Positions 6,687-10,844 of a stretch of 10,844 bases of DNA are shown piece by piece. The DNA comes from an archaeon (lineage in GTDB: Archaea > Thermoproteota > Nitrososphaeria > Nitrososphaerales > CADDZS01). A program made the translations under genes and the position numbers. The notes below the pieces were generated by a model. It ran no database searches and was not told the origin of the DNA. It saw only the letters and a program-made list of their open reading frames with translations. The stretch lies in the NCBI GenBank assembly GCA_021806865.1, contig JAKAPU010000086.1, forward strand, positions 1 through 10,844, read 5' to 3'. The stretch's first letter is position 1. The number at the start of each line of letters is the position of its first letter.

Positions 6687-7981
6687 TTGAACTTTATCGT
6701 TTCTGTGTATTCGAGCTTCCTCGCCACCAAGCTGATGCCCAAGAACAAGATGAGCAGACTACCCACAGCAAATCCTGCGCCGTTGGTGATCGCGCCGTAC
6801 TCGTGGCTGTACCCGTTGAAGCCTGAGCTTGTCTGGAAGTTGAACATGTACCAGAACGATACGCTGTTGTAATATATCAGGTATGTCTGACTAGCAGCTT
6901 CTTGAGACACTGCGAAAGCAATGTGATAACTCTGGATTGAGCTGGTATTCATCTGGAGCTGGTAGCGATTTTCTCCATTCGCTGAAGGCGTTGTAAGCGG
7001 CCTGACAAACTCAACCACCCAGTTACCACCATTTGACGGCGCAGTGCCTTTTGCCTGCACTTCAAACGGATTCATTGCAGGTGTGTAATCAGTTATGCTG
7101 CTCAAGTTATTGGTATAGAATTGGGGCGTGTTGATGTATGGAAAAGTGCTCGAATCAGGCATTCCGCCAATCTGGTAGAAAGATGACGCATTGGCGTAAC
7201 CATCAATGGCATACGATACGTGCGACGGCACACCGAACGATGCTGAGTTCACCGTAGTGCCATTCGGATACGTTATGCCCGGATAGTATGGATCGCTGCT
7301 AGAGTTGTCTGTTGGGCTCCTTGACCAGATCCACATTTCTGCAGCTCCGCCGCTGCCAGTGCCAAGTGCACCTGTTGTTCCCAAGACCATTTTTGGTTTG
7401 TACGAGACTGCATACCAAGCGTCAGAATTTGCACCAGGGGTCATTCCAAGCATGACGATTGCCTGTTCAGGGTAGACATACTGGCTTCCTTGGGCCAGCG
7501 GCATGAAACCAACGTCTTGCGGATACAGTCCGCCGAAGCAGCTCGATGTTGGGTAAATGCAACTCGAGTTGTACATAGGGAAGAATTTGTTGTAGGTAGT
7601 ATCATTTAGAATCGGAACGGACGACTTTGGTGCAGTTGGTGAAACCGCTCCATAAGACGGAAATACCATTCTTATCATGAGTTCAGGAATTCCAGCAGCT
7701 TTGGTCCATGCCATTTGGACATTCACCCAAGAAGTATCTCCCGATGGTGACCCAGGATATGAATAGGATTGAATCAAAGCGATATGGTAAGTGCCGACAC
7801 TAGACCAGAAAGACTCTCCGCCCGGATTTGAAAAATTAGGCAGATCGTTTACCTGGGGAACGTAGATGGTTTCTATTTGATTCTCTGTGGCATTGATGAC
7901 GTAGGACACCGAGAAGAATATCAAGACGTATGCAATTACGAGCGTCATTCCGATGAAGAAATATTTTGTAGTTCGACGCAT
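6674..7981 (-). CDS. Membrane-anchored ethylbenzene-dehydrogenase-like heme-binding protein (CbsA-like cytochrome b candidate)
   Basis: This 435-aa protein probably sits outside the membrane with an anchor at each end: an N-terminal helix at about 8-29 after a basic MRRTTK, and a C-terminal helix at about 402-420 followed by a charged tail. The large ectodomain has the pattern of the ethylbenzene dehydrogenase gamma-type heme-binding family. Visible blocks are a strand near PELMIRMVFP (99-108), EMWIWSR (215-221), GNWVVEFVRPL (319-329), and IAFAVSQ (354-360) followed by SVSFWY (373-378). Eight N-x-S/T sequons (N30, N126, N138, N226, N240, N264, N292, N345) and a close Cys pair (C141, C148) suit a glycosylated surface protein. 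This layout recalls CbsA of the Sulfolobales cytochrome b558/566. Met102, Met105 and Lys311 are worth testing as heme ligands; I cannot assign them. It has its own TATA box and lies near an oxidase. Another ligand-binding role for the same fold is possible. Confidence 0.6.
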   Translation of the reverse strand: MRRTTKYFFIGMTLVIAYVLIFFSVSYVINATENQIETIYVPQVNDLPNFSNPGGESFWSSVGTYHIALIQSYSYPGSPSGDTSWVNVQMAWTKAAGIPELMIRMVFPSYGAVSPTAPKSSVPILNDTTYNKFFPMYNSSCIYPTSSCFGGLYPQDVGFMPLAQGSQYVYPEQAIVMLGMTPGANSDAWYAVSYKPKMVLGTTGALGTGSGGAAEMWIWSRSPTDNSSSDPYYPGITYPNGTTVNSASFGVPSHVSYAIDGYANASSFYQIGGMPDSSTFPYINTPQFYTNNLSSITDYTPAMNPFEVQAKGTAPSNGGNWVVEFVRPLTTPSANGENRYQLQMNTSSIQSYHIAFAVSQEAASQTYLIYYNSVSFWYMFNFQTSSGFNGYSHEYGAITNGAGFAVGSLLILFLGISLVARKLEYTETIKFNLPL

Positions 7982-8008
7982 GTAAGACTGATACCGGCGA
8001 CAACTATT

Positions 8009-8021
8009 ACTATATTTAAAT
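8009..8021 (-). promoter_or_regulatory. TATA box of the 435-aa heme-protein candidate gene
   Basis: Read on the - strand, atttaaatatagt lies about 30-40 bp before ATG 7981. A start of transcription about 25 bp downstream would fall near 7988-7992, giving a nearly leaderless mRNA, and there is no Shine-Dalgarno before the ATG. A T-rich stretch between this box and the stop of the 68-aa gene (8033-8035) could end the upstream transcript, so terminator and promoter are packed into about 50 bp. Confidence 0.55.
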
Positions 8022-8032
8022 TTTAAAGAAAT

Positions 8033-8239
8033 TCAAATTTCGATGTATCTAACGAGTATCAGATAGCCGACAACTCCTGCCAAGATCAAGAGAGAGAAAC
8101 TGATCGGCATGTAGTATTGACCTGGCAAATGTCCATAGGCTTCCCACATCAAACCTGCCGTAATCAATGTAATGGAGAGCAGAATAGAAAAGAATCCCAT
8201 GAATCCAGTCTTTTTCTTTGCGCCATAGCCCTGCGTCAT
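8033..8239 (-). CDS. Small two-helix membrane protein (68 aa)
   Basis: I do not recognise a family. The product starts MTQGYGAKKKTG, a basic, cytoplasmic-looking N-terminus. Two membrane helices follow (about 13-32 and 45-64), joined by a short polar loop (EAYGHLPGQYY), and the protein ends YIEI. The frame is open 41 codons further upstream to 8362. I chose ATG 8237-8239 because the upstream part is not membrane-like, crosses the AT-rich promoter region and overlaps the divergent small gene. By the positive-inside rule both termini would be cytoplasmic. Its neighbours, a possible heme protein on one side and an oxidase cluster a little further on, suggest a small respiratory accessory subunit, but this is only inference. 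Confidence 0.6.
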   Translation of the reverse strand: MTQGYGAKKKTGFMGFFSILLSITLITAGLMWEAYGHLPGQYYMPISFSLLILAGVVGYLILVRYIEI

Positions 8240-8277
8240 ACATAGCAACCTGAAATCGAATATTGTAATCTTACCGA

Positions 8278-8307
8278 AAGTATTTTTGCTTATGTTTAAA
8301 TAATACT
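8278..8307. promoter_or_regulatory. Shared divergent promoter region
   Basis: The 89 bp between the 68-aa gene (- strand) and the 60-aa gene (+ strand) contains an AT-rich core. TATA-like tatttaaac (8293-8303, read on the -) would serve the - gene with a leader of about 30 nt. The tract at 8278-8286 could serve the + gene. An inverted repeat, agtatt (8279-8284) and aatact (8302-8307), brackets the core. Which box serves which gene is uncertain. Confidence 0.4.
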
Positions 8308-8316
8308 CAGGAGGGC

Positions 8317-8323
8317 GGAGGAG
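8317..8323 (+). promoter_or_regulatory. Shine-Dalgarno site for the 60-aa gene
   Basis: GGAGGAG lies 5 nt before ATG 8329, with a second GGAGG-like stretch (8310-8314) just upstream. This strong site is the main reason to accept the 60-aa frame as a real gene and to choose that start. Confidence 0.65.
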
Positions 8324-8328
8324 TTGGA

Positions 8329-8511
8329 ATGAACTTTCCACTCGCAATTGCTGCGTCAACATTTAGTGAATTTGGAATATACTACTTTGTATTCGGGCTC
8401 TTCATTGTGCTCGGATTTGTCATGCTCGGGTTGATTTTGGTGGCAGAGCCGTCCCCTCAATACGACATCGATTCACTGGAAGAGATAGTCGAACCACCCA
8501 CGTCTAGCTAG
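8329..8511 (+). CDS. Small single-helix membrane protein with acidic tail (60 aa)
   Basis: No family is recognised. The product has a short N-terminal stretch, one strongly hydrophobic helix at about residues 16-39 (IYYFVFGLFIVLGFVMLG within it), and a polar acidic C-terminal tail containing DIDSLEEIVE. A strong Shine-Dalgarno 5 nt before the ATG and a clear membrane pattern support translation. It is the only + strand gene among the - strand membrane genes, divergent from the 68-aa gene and convergent with the 238-aa gene 28 bp away. The size and single helix resemble small oxidase subunits such as the single-helix subunit of ba3-type oxidases, but no diagnostic residue is visible, so that link is speculative. 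Confidence 0.6.
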   Translation: MNFPLAIAASTFSEFGIYYFVFGLFIVLGFVMLGLILVAEPSPQYDIDSLEEIVEPPTSS

Positions 8512-8539
8512 AAGTAGAATCCGGCAGCAGCAGTCGGCA

Positions 8540-9256
8540 CTAGCTTTTGGTTGGGGCAGATTGTTTCGCCGACAATCTGGATTTCACCAAGTAATATCTT
8601 CTCACTGCCAAAAACACGACTGCAGCGAAAATCCAACCCACTACGAACACAGCCATATAGGGCAGCGACTCCGACAACCCGCTTGGGATGCTTACCGGAA
8701 GTGCAATGTTGGAACTAAGTAGTTCGAATACCGCGCCATTCCCTGCCATCTGAACAACTAGTCCGCTGTTTCGATCGAACCAGTAATACGATTTCGGACC
8801 AGTAGCATTCACACTCGAAAATTCGAGTGTGTTGAATGTTCCGGCCGGAACAGTTGTCGTTCCGTTCTTCACGAATGTGCAAGTGGAATTCTGAAATGCG
8901 AAACTGGGCAAGGCAAAATCTGAAGTTGGTACGGCTGGGAAAATCTTGGGTGCTCCTATGCTGTCAGTGAAATTGTACGTTACATAACTTACGGGCAACT
9001 CGTTTCCTTGTGAAATGTTTGCTGATAGAGTGATTCCCATCGTCTGATTTGGAAACAAATTGGTCACAAGATATGACACCGTCCCGTTAACGCCATCGAA
9101 AAATGGAATGAAGCCACCAAGCGCACCGTAAGTCGCGTAGGATCCTTCCGACGCATATGGAGTCCAGGACTGGCCATAGGCCAGAGGCAAGCCAGCAGAA
9201 AGCGTCAACAAAAAGAGTAATGCGCATAAGCACAGGATAGTTCTACCTGAGATCAA
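8540..9256 (-). CDS. Exported, sequon-rich membrane-anchored protein (238 aa)
   Basis: The function is not recognised. The N-terminus is a signal sequence (about 1-28, hydrophobic core CLCALLFLLTLSAGLPL, possible cleavage near AYGQS). A beta-rich extracytoplasmic domain (30-195) follows, then a C-terminal helix (about 198-219) with a basic Lys/Arg tail that would lie in the cytoplasm. Seven N-x-S/T sequons (N57, N70, N80, N95, N123, N131, N150) point to surface glycosylation. A segment with aromatic YYWFDRNSGLVVQM (157-170) looks like the paired-strand repeat in archaeal secreted beta-sandwich proteins of unknown role. The start is TTG 9256: an in-frame stop lies just upstream and the signal sequence begins at once. 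It has its own TATA box and lies directly downstream of the oxidase subunit genes. A role as an extracytoplasmic accessory factor is inference. Confidence 0.7.
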   Translation of the reverse strand: MISGRTILCLCALLFLLTLSAGLPLAYGQSWTPYASEGSYATYGALGGFIPFFDGVNGTVSYLVTNLFPNQTMGITLSANISQGNELPVSYVTYNFTDSIGAPKIFPAVPTSDFALPSFAFQNSTCTFVKNGTTTVPAGTFNTLEFSSVNATGPKSYYWFDRNSGLVVQMAGNGAVFELLSSNIALPVSIPSGLSESLPYMAVFVVGWIFAAVVFLAVRRYYLVKSRLSAKQSAPTKS

Positions 9257-9294
9257 AAGTCCCCATCACTTCTCTCATCCGAGGCAAAGCGCAG

Positions 9295-9317
9295 CACTGG
9301 CCCTCTCGAAGCCAGTG
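9295..9317. repeat. Perfect 7-bp inverted repeat near the transcription start of the 238-aa gene
   Basis: CACTGGC (9295-9301) and GCCAGTG (9311-9317) are exact complements separated by 9 nt. The predicted transcription start, about 25 bp from the TATA box, falls near 9305, inside the repeat. The position suits a repressor operator, or a hairpin that ends the upstream oxidase transcript. No T-run follows on the - strand, so the operator reading is slightly preferred. Confidence 0.4.
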
Positions 9318-9327
9318 GTAACGTATG

Positions 9328-9335
9328 TATAAAAA
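9328..9335 (-). promoter_or_regulatory. TATA box of the 238-aa gene
   Basis: On the - strand the box reads tttttata, just after the stop of the 73-aa gene (9346-9348). The predicted transcription start near 9305 leaves a leader of about 50 nt before TTG 9256. This suggests the 238-aa gene can be transcribed separately from the oxidase genes. Confidence 0.55.
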
Positions 9336-9345
9336 TCGATACTGT

Positions 9346-9567
9346 TTATTCGCTTGACATTTCGACAGGGTTCTTGGCTCCCTTTTCGTCGAAAACTCCC
9401 AAGAACATTTGCCCCATGCAAAGGAATGCCCCTCCGATTGACATGAATGCAATGTAGCCGGGATTCACGACGCCTTGGAACTGGTAGAAATAAAAGATGA
9501 GAAACATTCCTAGCACATAGATGATGCCTCCCACCATCCAGATTTGTCCTTTGTTTCCGTAAGCCAT
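9346..9567 (-). CDS. Small two-helix membrane protein (73 aa), oxidase operon
   Basis: No family is recognised with confidence. After MAYGNKGQ comes a first membrane helix (about 10-29, aromatic, ending FYFYQFQ), a short loop (GVVNPG) and a second helix (about 38-58), then a polar tail with DEKGAKNPVE. It begins 4 bp after the stop of the 61-aa gene. A purine-rich GGGAGTGAG that includes that stop serves as its ribosome-binding site. This tight coupling to a terminal-oxidase gene makes an accessory oxidase subunit likely, comparable in size to the small subunits of B-type oxidases, though no sequence motif proves it. It is the last gene of the unit, since a TATA box for the next gene follows directly. 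Confidence 0.75.
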   Translation of the reverse strand: MAYGNKGQIWMVGGIIYVLGMFLIFYFYQFQGVVNPGYIAFMSIGGAFLCMGQMFLGVFDEKGAKNPVEMSSE

Positions 9568-9571
9568 TTTC

Positions 9572-9757
9572 TCACTCCCACAAAGCAGAGATAGCGCCTG
9601 CTACCATTGAAACTGCTCCTCCAAGGACCATCATTTGGACTCCGTATTTGTCCTCAACGAACCCGAAGCTTATCGCGTGACTGATTGAAGTGAGCCAGAA
9701 GAACCAGGGCACTACAAACACGATGAGCGCAATTATTCTTCTCTTGCTCCATGCCAT
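9572..9757 (-). CDS. Small membrane protein (61 aa), oxidase operon
   Basis: The product starts MAWSKRR, a basic anchor. It has one clear membrane helix with many aromatics (about 7-24, LIVFVVPWFFWL), a His-containing short segment (SISHAISFGF) and a second, weaker Gly/Ala/Met-rich helix (about 39-58), ending ALWE. It begins 6 bp after the oxidase subunit I stop and precedes the 73-aa gene by 4 bp. Its GGAG ribosome-binding site overlaps the oxidase stop codon. Translational coupling to subunit I argues strongly that it is a subunit or assembly factor of the oxidase. I recognise no named family, so it should remain a predicted oxidase-associated small protein. Confidence 0.75.
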   Translation of the reverse strand: MAWSKRRIIALIVFVVPWFFWLTSISHAISFGFVEDKYGVQMMVLGGAVSMVAGAISALWE

Positions 9758-9763
9758 TGTTTA

Positions 9764-10844
9764 TCACTCCGAGTCCTTGACAGCAACTCCCACGTCCGCT
9801 GTCCTCGTATTAGACTTTGAAAGACCCAATCCTTGGATTATTTTTCCGAACAGTCCTCTGTTAACTGTTTGGACACTAAGTGCCTCACTGACGTCAGTCG
9901 TAGAAATCGCCTTAAGGCCAATTGGATATGTGATCCTTGAATAGACCTCTCTTGGATTGTGAGTTCCTTCATTGATACGCGCTTGCTCTTCGAGAGCGAG
10001 CCCCGCAGACACCCACTTTGGAACAAGCCTTGGTGCCATTGGTTCTCCCAGTCTCCAAGTCATGAAAAGGTTTGTCGCAAAGGCGACCACCGATATGGCC
10101 GCGAGCCAAGCACCAATCATCGCCATCTGGAACCATGGTTCGTAAAGCTGAGGCCAGGCTATCTCTCTGCGTACAAGACCCATCATACCTTGCACTTTGA
10201 AGGCAGCTTCAAGAGCACCCATCCCTACCGTCCATGCAATAAAGTGGAAGTTTGCCAATCCTTGAGAATATAGCTTTCTGCCGATAAGTTCAGGGTAAAT
10301 GTAGTAAAGTATTGCGAAAAATGAACCCAATGTGAAAGTAGCCATCATAAAGTGGATGTGCCCAGGAATCCACATTGTGTTGTGAATGGTAAAGTCCGCA
10401 GCTGGAACTGGCTGCAGAGGCTCGGCAGTTGCTCCCCCAACAATGTTACCTGCAATTGCAGTAACAGTGAAAAGCAAAGTTGCATCCCATTTTGGCTTTG
10501 AGAACTTTAAAGTGATCAAGCACATTGTCCAGATTATAACGAATGGCACCGCAATGAGTTCGGTGGCAACTTGTGCGAACACGTCCCTTATCCACATTGG
10601 AATCGGATCCATCGCCATGTGATGAACGTAGACGGACATTGTAAGCACGAAAAGGACGGCAATCAAGTACCGCGTCATTTTCTCGCTGTAGATAGGTCGC
10701 TTCGCGTAGACCGTGATGAACCATATCATCAGCCCCATGACTAGGAAAGAGCCGAAATAGACCAGAGGATGGCTTTCAAACCAAAAGGCTGCCCTAAAGA
10801 CTTCCACGTTTGGGATCGCAAATACGTTGAAACCTAGCCCACCA
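9764..10844 (-). CDS. coxA: B-type heme-copper oxidase subunit I (C-terminal part, 5' end outside window)
   Basis: The frame is open to the right edge. The 12 codons before GTG 10807 are in frame and protein-like (GGLGFNVFAIPN), so that GTG is internal and the visible part has 359 codons. This is the catalytic subunit of a terminal oxidase that reduces O2 to water and pumps protons. Numbering the fragment from the edge, the cross-linked pair is HPLVY (His25, Tyr29), the Cu-B histidines include HH (74-75), and IHNTMWIPGHIH (153-164) carries the ligands of the active-site heme (His162) and the low-spin heme (His164). HPLVYF and HNT-x-WxPGHxH resemble B-type (ba3-like) enzymes. Seven helices, equivalent to VI-XII, are visible, followed by an unusually long polar tail (about 264-359). 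Two small membrane proteins follow within 6 and 4 bp. Subunit II is not seen and may lie upstream, outside the window. Confidence 0.93.
   Translation of the reverse strand, partial: GGLGFNVFAIPNVEVFRAAFWFESHPLVYFGSFLVMGLMIWFITVYAKRPIYSEKMTRYLIAVLFVLTMSVYVHHMAMDPIPMWIRDVFAQVATELIAVPFVIIWTMCLITLKFSKPKWDATLLFTVTAIAGNIVGGATAEPLQPVPAADFTIHNTMWIPGHIHFMMATFTLGSFFAILYYIYPELIGRKLYSQGLANFHFIAWTVGMGALEAAFKVQGMMGLVRREIAWPQLYEPWFQMAMIGAWLAAISVVAFATNLFMTWRLGEPMAPRLVPKWVSAGLALEEQARINEGTHNPREVYSRITYPIGLKAISTTDVSEALSVQTVNRGLFGKIIQGLGLSKSNTRTADVGVAVKDSE

Noticed and set aside
8240..8362. N-terminal extension of the 68-aa protein to a 109-aa form starting at 8362
   Set aside because: The extra 41 residues are not membrane-like, cover the promoter region and overlap the divergent 60-aa gene. 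ATG 8239 gives a compact two-helix protein with a basic N-terminus.
9690..9944. + strand frames opposite the oxidase genes (9690-9944, 9959-10273, 10386-10622)
   Set aside because: They lie antisense to the conserved oxidase subunit I and 61-aa genes and have no independent support.
1..10844. Search for CRISPR arrays, tRNA genes, insertion sequences and defence systems
   Set aside because: No repeat-spacer pattern, cloverleaf, transposase or terminal inverted repeats, toxin-antitoxin pair or nuclease cluster could be seen by eye.

Overview
The window is a piece of an archaeal chromosome. Archaeal or archaeal/eukaryotic-type genes fix the domain: a pantoate-kinase-like GHMP protein, ribosomal protein S8e, SRP19, and SMC/ScpA/ScpB proteins of archaeal type. 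AT-rich TATA-like boxes lie a few tens of bases before several starts. My reading of SMC, ScpA and ScpB points to Thaumarchaeota/Nitrososphaeria or a close relative. This rests on remembered family resemblance, not on a search. The B-type heme-copper oxidase and the many N-glycosylation sequons in the exported proteins suggest an aerobic lineage, perhaps from a warm or acidic setting, but that part is inference.

Left half (1-6541), all on the + strand. It holds the 3' end of a pantoate kinase gene (1-588), then smc (735-4274), scpA (about 4282-4959) and scpB (4973-5593), which together encode a complete SMC-kleisin-kite condensin. After a 192-bp gap with a clear TATA box come ribosomal protein S8e (5786-6172) and the signal recognition particle protein SRP19 (6194-6541). 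These are housekeeping genes for CoA synthesis, chromosome organisation and segregation, translation, and membrane targeting. The scpA start is abnormal: its conserved N-terminal coding continues upstream of every normal in-frame start codon.

Right half (6674-10844), almost all on the - strand. Read in the direction of transcription, from the right edge leftwards, it begins with the C-terminal 359 codons of a B-type heme-copper oxidase subunit I. Two tiny membrane proteins of 61 and 73 aa follow, tightly coupled to it. Next are an exported, sequon-rich, membrane-anchored protein (238 aa), a 68-aa two-helix membrane protein and a 435-aa membrane-anchored, sequon-rich protein. The 435-aa protein resembles the ethylbenzene-dehydrogenase-like heme-binding family and, in layout, cytochrome b558/566 CbsA of Sulfolobales. 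One small gene (8329-8511, 60 aa, one membrane helix and an acidic tail) runs the other way, divergent from the 68-aa gene.

The two halves converge at 6542-6673, where tandem small hairpins and a T-run look like termination signals. Together the right half looks like part of an aerobic respiratory locus: a terminal oxidase core with small accessory subunits and an extracytoplasmic heme-protein candidate, plus several lineage-specific membrane proteins. No tRNA, rRNA, CRISPR array, insertion sequence or defence system was seen.
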